From assembly GCA_037445185.1 (NCBI GenBank), contig JBBIKZ010000026.1:1-24044 (forward strand): 24,044 nt of DNA, in the 5' to 3' direction. The position numbers were made by a program, and so were the translations under genes. Shown one piece after another: positions 6,899 to 13,350 of the stretch; the first letter of the stretch is position 1, and each line of letters starts with the position of its first letter. This stretch comes from JANWZL01 sp037445185. GTDB taxonomy: Bacteria; Pseudomonadota; Gammaproteobacteria; Burkholderiales; Thiobacillaceae. The notes under the pieces were generated by a model that worked only from the letters and a program-made list of their open reading frames with translations, made no database searches and had not been told where the DNA came from.

Positions 6899-9148
6899 AT
6901 GCTGCGCAATCTGCCCTTGTTCGCCGTGCTATTGTTTGCCGCCTTCTGGACGCACGCCCAGGATGACCTGCTGGAGCCGGAGAGGGCCTTCGTCTTCTCC
7001 GCCCGCATGGTGGACGCGGACAACATCGAGGCCCGTTTCCGAATCGCCGAAGGGTATTACCTCTATCGCGACAAGTTCGCCTTCACCGCCGAGGACGGCG
7101 TGGAACTGGGCAAGCCGGAGCTGCCCGCCGGCAAGATCAAGGAGGATGAGTTCTTCGGTCGGGTAGAGACCTACCGCGGCGATCTGCGCGTGCGCATCCC
7201 CGTCGTCAAGGGGGCCGTCAAGCCTTTCGCCCTCAACGCGGCCTTCCAGGGTTGCGCCGACATCGGTGTGTGCTACCCGCCCCAGACCGCCAGGGTGCAG
7301 ATCGTGCCGGTGACGGCCGCGGCCTCCGCACCGGCCGCGCCCGCCATGCAGGACCCCGGCCTCATCGCCCGTCTGAGGCAGTTGGCCAACGATCTCACGG
7401 GCCGGGGCGAGGATGAATTCCTGCCGCCGGACGAGGCGTTCAAACTGCATCTGGAACCCGGCCCGGACAACACCCTGATTGCCCGCTACACCATCGCCCC
7501 GGGCTACTACCTCTACCGCGACAAGACCACGCTCCGCATCAAGGAGCCGGCCGGCGTGGCCCTGGACATCCTCAAGCTGCCCAAGGCGGACGAAAAGGAT
7601 GACCCGACCTTCGGCAAGACCTACGTCTATCACAACGACTTCACCGCCACGGCGCGCATGCTGGGGCTGCCGGAAGGGCCGAGCCGGGTCATCGTGGAGG
7701 CGAGCTACCAGGGCTGCAGCGAGAAAGGGGTCTGCTACCCGCCCATCGACAAGGTGATGACGGTCAACGTGGTGGGTGTCGCGCTGGCCGAGGCGTCCCC
7801 CCCCGCCCCCGAGGCGCCGACGCAGGCGGCGGCGCCGGCCGAGGATACCTCGGAAACCGGTCGCATCCAGCGTCTGCTCAAGGGCGGCAACTACTGGGTG
7901 GTGATCGGCACCTTCTTCCTGCTCGGCCTGGGCCTGTCGCTCACCCCCTGCGTCTTTCCCATGATCCCCATCCTGTCGGGCATCATCCTCGGCCAAGGCA
8001 AGGACATCACCAAGACCCGCGGTTTCATGCTGTCCCTTGCCTACGTCCTCGGCATGGCCATCACCTACACCATCGCCGGCGTGCTGGCGGGGTTATCGGG
8101 CACCTTGATCTCCAACGCCCTGCAAACCCCCTGGGCCCTGTCCATCGGGGCGGCCATCTTCGTCGCCCTGGCCCTGTCCATGTTCGGCTTCTACGAACTG
8201 CAACTGCCCTCCTTCCTGCAGAGCCGCTTCACCGAGGCGAGCAACCGCATCAAGGGCGGCAACCTGCCCGGTGTGTTCGCCATGGGCGTCATCTCCGCCC
8301 TCATCGTCGGACCCTGCGTCGCCGCCCCCCTGGCCGGGGCGCTGCTTTACATCGGCCAGAGCGGTGATGTGGTCCTGGGCGGGACGGCCCTGTTCGTACT
8401 CGCCCTGGGCATGGGGGTGCCGCTGCTGCTGATCGGCGTGTCCGCTGGCACGCTGCTGCCCCGGGCAGGTGCGTGGATGGACGCGGTCAAGAAGTTCTTC
8501 GGCGTGTTGATGATCGCCGTGGCGATCTGGCTCATCTCGCCGCTGATCTCCGACATCGTGCAGATGCTGCTGTGGGCCGCCCTGCTGATCATCTCCTCCG
8601 TCTATCTCAAGGCCATGGAGCCTTTGCCGGTCAATGCCAGCGGCTGGCTGCGCTTCTGGAAGGGGGTCGGCATCATGTCGCTGGTCGCCGGCGTCGGCCT
8701 GCTGCTGGGGGCCATGGGCGGCAGCCGCGACCTCCTGCAGCCGCTGCTCATCTACAAGGGCGGCAGTACGGCTGCCGTGAGCGAGGAGAAAAAGCTCGAA
8801 TTCCAACCCGTCAAGGACATGGCCGCCCTGGACGCGGCCATCGCGGCCGCCCGCGGTCGCTACGTGATGCTCGATTTCTATGCCGACTGGTGCGTCTCCT
8901 GCAAGGAGCTGGAGCGCTTCACCTTCACCGACCCGCGCGTGCACGAGCGCCTCAAGGACGTGGTGCTGCTCAAGGCGGACGTCACGGCCAACCGGCCGGA
9001 GGACAAGGAGCTGCTCAAGCGCTTCACCCTGTTCGGGCCGCCCGGCATCATCTTCTTCGACAAGGAGGGACGCGAGGTTCCCTACCGGGTGATCGGCTTC
9101 GAGCCGCCGGACAAGTTCCTCGCCAGCCTGGACAAGGCCATCCCCTGA
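6899..9148 (+). CDS. dsbD: Thiol:disulfide interchange protein DsbD, two alpha domains
   Basis: DsbD carries electrons from cytoplasmic thioredoxin across the inner membrane to periplasmic thiol proteins, including CcmG and DsbC. It is 749 residues against about 565 in E. coli. After a signal peptide (residues 1-20) come two successive nDsbD domains with matching motifs: QGCADIGVCYPP (Cys119, Cys125) and QGCSEKGVCYPP (Cys273, Cys279). An Ala/Pro linker follows (about 298-315). The membrane domain has the redox Cys351 in LTPCVFPMIP and Cys473 in GPCVAAPLAG, with about eight helices. The C-terminal thioredoxin-like domain has YADWCVSCKE (Cys665, Cys668). A good AGGAG precedes the ATG. The extra alpha domain accounts for the length. 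Confidence 0.95.
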   Translation: MLRNLPLFAVLLFAAFWTHAQDDLLEPERAFVFSARMVDADNIEARFRIAEGYYLYRDKFAFTAEDGVELGKPELPAGKIKEDEFFGRVETYRGDLRVRIPVVKGAVKPFALNAAFQGCADIGVCYPPQTARVQIVPVTAAASAPAAPAMQDPGLIARLRQLANDLTGRGEDEFLPPDEAFKLHLEPGPDNTLIARYTIAPGYYLYRDKTTLRIKEPAGVALDILKLPKADEKDDPTFGKTYVYHNDFTATARMLGLPEGPSRVIVEASYQGCSEKGVCYPPIDKVMTVNVVGVALAEASPPAPEAPTQAAAPAEDTSETGRIQRLLKGGNYWVVIGTFFLLGLGLSLTPCVFPMIPILSGIILGQGKDITKTRGFMLSLAYVLGMAITYTIAGVLAGLSGTLISNALQTPWALSIGAAIFVALALSMFGFYELQLPSFLQSRFTEASNRIKGGNLPGVFAMGVISALIVGPCVAAPLAGALLYIGQSGDVVLGGTALFVLALGMGVPLLLIGVSAGTLLPRAGAWMDAVKKFFGVLMIAVAIWLISPLISDIVQMLLWAALLIISSVYLKAMEPLPVNASGWLRFWKGVGIMSLVAGVGLLLGAMGGSRDLLQPLLIYKGGSTAAVSEEKKLEFQPVKDMAALDAAIAAARGRYVMLDFYADWCVSCKELERFTFTDPRVHERLKDVVLLKADVTANRPEDKELLKRFTLFGPPGIIFFDKEGREVPYRVIGFEPPDKFLASLDKAIP

Positions 9149-9152
9149 AGGC

Positions 9153-9683
9153 ATGCAGCGCCGGCGCTGGCTCATGCTGGCCGTGGCCGTGGGGTTCGGC
9201 CTGATGGGCGCGCTCGCCGGCCGCCTCATCGGCGAACCGCAGCGTGGCGCGGTGGAGGCCGTGCGTGTCGACCGGATCTGGGCGGCGGAACTGACCGACC
9301 TCGCCGGCCAGCGCCAGGCACTGCGCCGATGGCGCGGACAGGTGGTGGTGCTCAACTTCTGGGCGCCCTGGTGTCCACCCTGCCGCGAGGAGATCCCCGG
9401 ATTCGTCCGCCTTCAGCAGAGATATGGCGCGCAGGGCCTGCAATTCCTGGGGGTGGCCCTGGACCGGCCCGAGCCGGTCCAGGAGTATGTGCAGGCCGCC
9501 GGCATCAACTATCCCATCCTGCTCGGCGACATGGCGGCGGTGATGCTGGGCCAGGCGGCGGGCAACCGCCAGGGCGGCTTGCCCTACACCCTGATCCTGG
9601 ACCGCGCGGGGCAGCCTGTGCTCACCCTCCTGGGAGCGGTGAGCGAACGGCGCATGGAGGCGCTAATCCGCCCCCTGTTGTGA
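9153..9683 (+). CDS. TlpA/ResA-like membrane-anchored thioredoxin
   Basis: This 176-residue protein has an N-terminal signal anchor (RRRWLMLAVAVGFGLMGALAG, after residue 2) and a periplasmic thioredoxin-fold domain. The active site is FWAPWCPPCREEIPGF near residues 69-84, and the cis-Pro loop is GGLPYTLILD. The WCPPC motif is typical of TlpA/ResA reductants that take electrons from DsbD or CcdA and reduce apocytochrome or other disulfides. It starts 4 bases after the dsbD stop with TGAAGG in front, so it is likely co-expressed with its electron donor. It is distinct from the ccmG thioredoxin encoded further along. Confidence 0.88.
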   Translation: MQRRRWLMLAVAVGFGLMGALAGRLIGEPQRGAVEAVRVDRIWAAELTDLAGQRQALRRWRGQVVVLNFWAPWCPPCREEIPGFVRLQQRYGAQGLQFLGVALDRPEPVQEYVQAAGINYPILLGDMAAVMLGQAAGNRQGGLPYTLILDRAGQPVLTLLGAVSERRMEALIRPLL

Positions 9684-9691
9684 GCGTGTCG

Positions 9692-10447
9692 ATGGCAGCG
9701 GTGAAACCGCCCCGTCCCCTGGTCATCGCCGCCGGCCGCGCCATCGGCGACTACGGCATGATCCGCGACGGCGACCGGGTCCTGCTGGGGCTCTCCGGAG
9801 GCAAGGACAGCCTGTCCCTGCTGCACGTCCTGCTTCACCTCAAGGCGCGGGCGCCGATCCGCTTCCAGCTCGCCGCCTGCACCGTGGACCCGCAGTCCCC
9901 CGACTACGACCCCTCCCCCTTGCAGCCCTACCTGGCCAGCCTGGGCGTGGACTATCACTACGAGCGCCAGCCCATCGTCGAGCAGGCCGGTGCCCACATG
10001 CAGGGGGACTCCTTTTGCGCTTATTGTTCGCGCATGCGCCGCGGCATCCTCTACCGCGTGGCGCGGGAGCAGGGCTACAACGTCCTCGCCCTGGCTCAAC
10101 ATCTGGACGACCTCGCCGAGACCTTCCTCATGAGCGCCTTCTTCGGCGGAAAGTTGAGGACCATGCAGGCCTGCTACATCAACGACACCGGCGACGTGCG
10201 CGTGGTCCGCCCCTTCATCTACGTGCGGGAACGCCAGACACGCGATTTCGCCCTGCGCGCCGGCCTGCCCGTGGTGCAGGAAAACTGCCCGGCCTGCTTC
10301 GCCAAACCGATGCAGCGCTGGCGGATGAAAGAGCTGCTGGCGGAACAGGAACGGACGCACCCGCGCCTGTTCGCCAGCCTGCTCACGGCGATGCGGCCGC
10401 TGATGCAGGGGCAGGCCACGGAGCCGGGCGGTTTCGGCGAAGGCTAA
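9692..10447 (+). CDS. ttcA: TtcA-like tRNA 2-thiocytidine synthetase, altered C-terminus
   Basis: TtcA-family enzymes thiolate cytidine 32 of tRNA using ATP and a 4Fe-4S cluster. This copy has the PP-loop SGGKDS (residues 35-40), CAYCSRMRRGILYR (Cys109, Cys112), the AQHLDDLAETFLM helix, and NCPACFAKP (Cys199, Cys202), where the third cluster ligand is expected. It is 251 residues, shorter than E. coli TtcA (about 311). The last 13 residues (QGQATEPGGFGEG) come from sequence inside a 216-bp tandem repeat, and the TAA stop lies in a palindromic element. The third repeat copy ends instead in RPLMELVAK, probably the ancestral end. ATG 9692 lies 8 bases after the preceding stop; GTG 9686 is an alternative. 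Confidence 0.85.
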   Translation: MAAVKPPRPLVIAAGRAIGDYGMIRDGDRVLLGLSGGKDSLSLLHVLLHLKARAPIRFQLAACTVDPQSPDYDPSPLQPYLASLGVDYHYERQPIVEQAGAHMQGDSFCAYCSRMRRGILYRVAREQGYNVLALAQHLDDLAETFLMSAFFGGKLRTMQACYINDTGDVRVVRPFIYVRERQTRDFALRAGLPVVQENCPACFAKPMQRWRMKELLAEQERTHPRLFASLLTAMRPLMQGQATEPGGFGEG

Positions 10448-10500
10448 CCTTCGCGTACGCGAAGGTTAAGCCCGTCGCAAGCGGGCGGCCGCAGCCAAAA
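10432..10500 (+). repeat. Two-hairpin palindromic element, copy A1
   Basis: In ttcA sense it reads TTTCGGCGAAGGCTAA, then a hairpin built on CCTTCGCG/CGCGAAGG, then TTAAGC, a second small hairpin (CCCGT/GCGGG), and GGCGGCCGCAGCCAAAA. The first hairpin includes a 22-base perfect palindrome. The GGCTAA supplies the stop codon of ttcA. The element matches copies at 10951-11006 and 15437-15504. Confidence 0.8.
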
Positions 10501-10855
10501 CTGCCCGGCCTGCTTCGCCAAACCGATGCAGCGCTGGCGGATGAAAGAGCTGCTGGCGGAACAGGAACGGACGCACCCGCGCCTGTTCGCCAGCCTGCTC
10601 ACGGCGATGCGGCCGCTGATGCAGGGGCAGGCCACGGAGCCGGGCGGTTTCGGCGAAGGCTAACCTTCGCGTACGCGAAGGTTAAGCCCGTCGCAAGCGG
10701 GCGGCCGCAGCCAAAACTGCCCGGCCTGCTTCGCCAAACCGATGCAGCGCTGGCGGATGAAAGAGCTGCTGGCGGAACAGGAACGGACGCACCCGCGCCT
10801 GTTCGCCAGCCTGCTCACGGCGATGCGGCCGCTGATGGAGCTAGTCGCCAAATGA
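10501..10855 (+). pseudogene. Duplicated ttcA tails, copies 2 and 3
   Basis: In the ttcA frame, sequence after the first TAA is open and reads PSRTRRLSPSQAGGRSQN, then the ttcA tail again (CPACFAKPMQRW onwards) to a second TAA at 10661-10663. The same happens once more, and the third copy ends RPLMELVAK with TGA at 10853-10855. The only in-frame stops are the two TAA codons and this TGA. The copies have no start codon or ribosome-binding site of their own, so they are probably untranslated remnants unless stops are read through. Copy 3 likely carries the native end of ttcA. Confidence 0.7.
10648..10716 (+). repeat. Two-hairpin palindromic element, copy A2
   Basis: This is an exact repeat of the element at 10432-10500, carried in the second tandem unit. 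It ends at AAAA, where the third ttcA tail copy begins. Confidence 0.8.
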
Positions 10856-10858
10856 AAC

Positions 10859-10876
10859 GGGGGCCAATTAGCCCCC
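10859..10876. terminator. Hairpin after the last ttcA tail copy
   Basis: GGGGGC and GCCCCC pair around the loop CAATTA. It lies 3 bases after the TGA that ends the third tail copy. There is no T-run, so it is a weak intrinsic terminator at best. It supports the view that the third copy is the original gene end. Confidence 0.5.
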
Positions 10877-10900
10877 TGCGCCCCGCCGTCTGTCTCTATT

Positions 10901-11105
10901 GGGCACCTCGAAAAACCTGCTGCGCGCCCCGATTGCTGCGTTGGGCGGTGTTGGCTCCGGCCGCTACGCTTAACATCGGCTGCGCCGATGTTAGCCTGCG
11001 CCGAAACTCGCCATGGCAGGCTATTTTCCATGGCTCGTTTGCTCGGTCGCTGCGGCTGCGTCCGCCTTGCACTCGGACCGCTCGCGACGGTTTTTCGAGG
11101 TGCCC
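10901..11105. mobile_element. 205-bp MITE-like element at the ccmI stop codon
   Basis: Perfect 17-base terminal inverted repeats, GGGCACCTCGAAAAACC at 10901-10917 and its complement at 11089-11105, enclose 171 bases with no gene. The flanks are TATT on the left (10897-10900) and TATT on the right (11106-11109), a candidate 4-bp target duplication. Its last base forms the third position of the ccmI TAG stop. A two-hairpin palindromic element of the ttcA/ccmE type lies inside at 10951-11006. The parent transposase is not in the window. Confidence 0.75.
10951..11006 (-). repeat. Two-hairpin palindromic element, copy B
   Basis: On the minus strand (ccmI sense) it reads TTTCGGCGCAGGCTAA, then a hairpin CATCGGC/GCCGATG with loop GCA, then TTAAGC, then GTAGCGGCCGGAGCCAA. 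The second small hairpin present in the other copies is reduced here. The first-hairpin stem sequence differs from copies A and C while the pairing is kept. Confidence 0.7.
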
Positions 11106-12376
11106 TATTGTCGGACGGTGTCGATCACCAGCTTGATGTCGGTGCTGCCAACCTTCACCGCCTTGAGCGTCCCCTCCAGGTCACCGGGCGCGCCCTTGAT
11201 GTCGCCGGATTTGGCGACGCGGGCGGTGAGGGTGACCTCCTTGAACTTGGACAGCCTGTTGTCCGGGGTCATGGCCATGCGGTCGTTGAGCTCGAACTCC
11301 AAGGGGAAGCCGGCCGCGGCGGAGGCCCGGATCGCAGCCACCGGCGGTCCGCCTTCGGCGGCACGGGCGAACAGGAAGACGACGTCGTTGGGCGACAGCC
11401 TGGCCTTGAGGGCGGGGGCGATGTCGATCTTGCCGTGGATGACCGCGCCGGGTTCGTCCTTGCCGGCGGGCTGTTTGGCGAGGTCCTCCAGGCCGGTGAG
11501 CTCCTGGTGCAACAGACGCTCCGCTTCCCGCTGCGCCTCCAGGACGTCCTGCGCATAGGGCGACTCGGGCGGCAGTTGCTTGTGCAGGTGTTTGAAATAG
11601 AAGGCGGCCTTGGCATAGCGCTTGTCCTGGAAGGCGGCGATGCCGGCCAGCTCCAGTCCCTTCATGTCCAGGGGGTCCTTTTCCAGTGCCTGCATCACCA
11701 GTTCCATCGGCCTGCCCTCGAGCACGCGGTTGTTGCTGATGGCCAGCGCCTCGGCATAGCCGGTCATGACGGAGGGCACGTCGGGCCGCAGTCTGTATGC
11801 CTGCTCGTAGGCGTGCAGGGCCTCCGGCCAGTGGCCCACGGCGGCGTAGGTCTTGGCCAGGAGCGTCCAGGCCTCGCCGTCGTTGGGATCGGTGCGGGTC
11901 TTTTCCTCGACCTGCTGGATCATCTTCATGATGTCGTGGCCACCGGCCATCTGCTGCGCAGCGCCGGCCTTGGCCTCGGCGATGGCGGTGAGGGAGGTCG
12001 GATTGCCCAGCGCGAAATACAGGCCGAAGGCGGCGATCGGCAGCACGCCGGCCAGCCCGAAACCGAGGCGGCGGCTGGCCACCGGCGTCATCACGTTGTC
12101 CGAGCGGCCCAGGGCGTCCTCGGCCAGTCGCGCCTCGAGTTCCAGCTTCGCGGTCTGGAACTGCTCTTCGGTCAACAGTCCGTTGGCGCGGTCGGCCTCC
12201 AGTTCTTTCATCTGGTCACGGTAGACGGCGATGTTGATGTCCTTGCGCGCCGCCTTGGCAACGTCGCCCCGCCGCCGCAGCAGCGGGGGTAGTACGAAGG
12301 CCAGGGCGAGCAGGACGCACGCGGCGGCGGCAATCCAGAACAGGGTGACGGTCCAGAACGGGTTGATGGCATCCAT
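11105..12376 (-). CDS. ccmI: Cytochrome c maturation protein CcmI
   Basis: CcmI (CycH) binds apocytochrome c and presents it to the CcmF/CcmH ligation complex. The 423-residue protein has one membrane helix at residues about 8-30 (TLFWIAAAACVLLALAFVLPPLL), a cytoplasmic loop with a leucine-zipper-like helix (YRDQMKELEADRANGLLTEEQF), and a second helix (RLGFGLAGVLPIAAFGLYFALG, about 104-125). TPR repeats follow in the periplasm (NDGEAWTLLAKTYAAVGHWPEALHAYEQAYRL), then a C-terminal beta domain. It is the last gene of the ccm operon, 6 bases after ccmH. Its stop codon is completed by the MITE-like element. Confidence 0.92.
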   Translation of the reverse strand: MDAINPFWTVTLFWIAAAACVLLALAFVLPPLLRRRGDVAKAARKDINIAVYRDQMKELEADRANGLLTEEQFQTAKLELEARLAEDALGRSDNVMTPVASRRLGFGLAGVLPIAAFGLYFALGNPTSLTAIAEAKAGAAQQMAGGHDIMKMIQQVEEKTRTDPNDGEAWTLLAKTYAAVGHWPEALHAYEQAYRLRPDVPSVMTGYAEALAISNNRVLEGRPMELVMQALEKDPLDMKGLELAGIAAFQDKRYAKAAFYFKHLHKQLPPESPYAQDVLEAQREAERLLHQELTGLEDLAKQPAGKDEPGAVIHGKIDIAPALKARLSPNDVVFLFARAAEGGPPVAAIRASAAAGFPLEFELNDRMAMTPDNRLSKFKEVTLTARVAKSGDIKGAPGDLEGTLKAVKVGSTDIKLVIDTVRQ

Positions 12377-12382
12377 GCGTCG

Positions 12383-12832
12383 TTATTTCTCTTCCAGGAG
12401 TTGGGCGGCGGCGGCGAGCTGTTTCTCGTCCACCGTTAGCGTCTTGACGGCGCGGCGCTTCTTCAGGGTCAGGTACCAGATGCCGGCACCTAAGGCCAGG
12501 AAAAGGAGGGGACCCAACCAGAGCAGATAGGTCACCGGCTTGAACGGCGGACGGTAGAGCACGAAGTCGCCATACCGCTCGGTGAGGTAGGCGATGACTT
12601 CCTGGTCGTTCTTGCCGGCCTTCATCTGTTCGCGGATCTCGCGGCGCAGATCCTCGGCCAACTCGGCGTGCGAGCCGGCGAGCGACTCGTTCTGGCAGAC
12701 CAGACAGCGCAGGTCCTCGGCGAGCTTGATCAGACGCTGCTCGATGATCGGGTCCTCGGCGTTGGGCTGAGCCTCGCCGGCGTGCGCGCCAAGGCTGAAG
12801 GCCAACAACAGGGATAACAGGATGCCTCTCAT
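12383..12832 (-). CDS. ccmH: Cytochrome c maturation thioreductase CcmH
   Basis: CcmH (CycL) keeps the apocytochrome CXXCH cysteines reduced for haem attachment. The 149-residue form matches the short CcmH without a fused CcmI part. It has a signal peptide (MRGILLSLLLAFSLGAHA), the active site LRCLVCQNESLAGSHAELA near residues 42-60, and a C-terminal membrane helix (PVTYLLWLGPLLFLALGAGIWYL). The start is ATG 12832, with AGGAG upstream and a 4-base ATGA overlap with the ccmG stop. A much longer upstream frame exists but only shadows ccmG and ccmF. Confidence 0.94.
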   Translation of the reverse strand: MRGILLSLLLAFSLGAHAGEAQPNAEDPIIEQRLIKLAEDLRCLVCQNESLAGSHAELAEDLRREIREQMKAGKNDQEVIAYLTERYGDFVLYRPPFKPVTYLLWLGPLLFLALGAGIWYLTLKKRRAVKTLTVDEKQLAAAAQLLEEK

Positions 12833-13350
12833 GCGCCCAGCTCCTTTAGTTTCGGCTCGAATTTCTTCTCCCACACCTCCGGCGTGATCGGTCCGACATG
12901 CTTCATGCGGATGATGCCGTCGCGGTCGATGACATAGGTCTCGGGGGTGCCGGTGACGCCGTAATCGATGCCGGTCTTGCCGCTGAGATCGTCGGGCACG
13001 GCGACGTAGGGGTTCCCGTTTTGAGCCAGCAGCTGCGCCGCCTCGCGGTCCTTGTCCTTCCAGTTGAGGCCGACGATGGGCACCGCTCGCTCCCGCGCCA
13101 GTTGCATCAGCACGGGGTGCTCCTGGCGGCAGGACACGCACCAGGGCGCCCAGACGTTGAGCAGCCAGACCTTGCCCTTCATGTCGGTCGGGCCGAAGGT
13201 CTGCGCCGCGCTGCCGACCACCGGCAGGCTGAAGGCGGGCGCAGGCTTGCCGATGAAGGGCGAGGGCACCTCGCGCGGATTGAGGAACAGACCCTTGGCG
13301 AAGAAGCCGACCAGGACCGCGAACAGGATGAGCGGGATCCACCTTTTCAT
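12829..13350 (-). CDS. ccmG: Thiol:disulfide oxidoreductase CcmG/DsbE
   Basis: CcmG is a membrane-anchored periplasmic thioredoxin that takes electrons from DsbD and reduces apocytochrome or CcmH. It is 173 residues with an N-terminal anchor (KRWIPLILFAVLVGFFAKGL). VPSPFIGKPAPAFSLP is the family entry motif, and LLNVWAPWCVSCRQEHPVL near residues 63-81 holds the active CVSC. The GVTGTPETYVIDRDG block carries the cis-Pro loop. It begins directly after the ccmF stop with no gap, so it is translationally coupled. Confidence 0.95.
   Translation of the reverse strand: MKRWIPLILFAVLVGFFAKGLFLNPREVPSPFIGKPAPAFSLPVVGSAAQTFGPTDMKGKVWLLNVWAPWCVSCRQEHPVLMQLARERAVPIVGLNWKDKDREAAQLLAQNGNPYVAVPDDLSGKTGIDYGVTGTPETYVIDRDGIIRMKHVGPITPEVWEKKFEPKLKELGA

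Larger units (their letters stand above)
10281..10837 (+). repeat. 216-bp tandem repeat of ttcA 3' end, 2.6 copies
   Basis: Unit 1 is 10281-10496, unit 2 is 10497-10712 and a partial third copy is 10713-10837 (125 bases). By eye the copies are identical. Each full unit starts at AAAACTGCCC in ttcA codons 197-199 and holds the remaining ttcA tail, a 26-base extra piece, and a two-hairpin palindromic element ending in AGCC. The period is a multiple of three, so the ttcA frame is kept across all copies. The third copy departs from the others after CTGATG and leads into a different stop and a hairpin. Copy number in an assembly of this kind could be wrong. Confidence 0.95.

Noticed and set aside
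10281..10837. CRISPR array
   Set aside because: The repeats are 216 bp, contain coding sequence and have no unique spacers.
10432..11006. Integron attC sites (GCTTAAC / GTTAGCC motifs around a hairpin)
   Set aside because: Core-like heptamers are present, but they are only about 17 bases apart, the expected long arms with unpaired bases are missing, and there are no gene cassettes or integrase.
10015..11136. Long plus-strand frame of 373 codons through the ttcA repeat
   Set aside because: It starts inside ttcA in another frame and stays open only because the 216-bp period is a multiple of three. It has no ribosome-binding site and its protein is Ala/Gly/Asp-rich shadow sequence.
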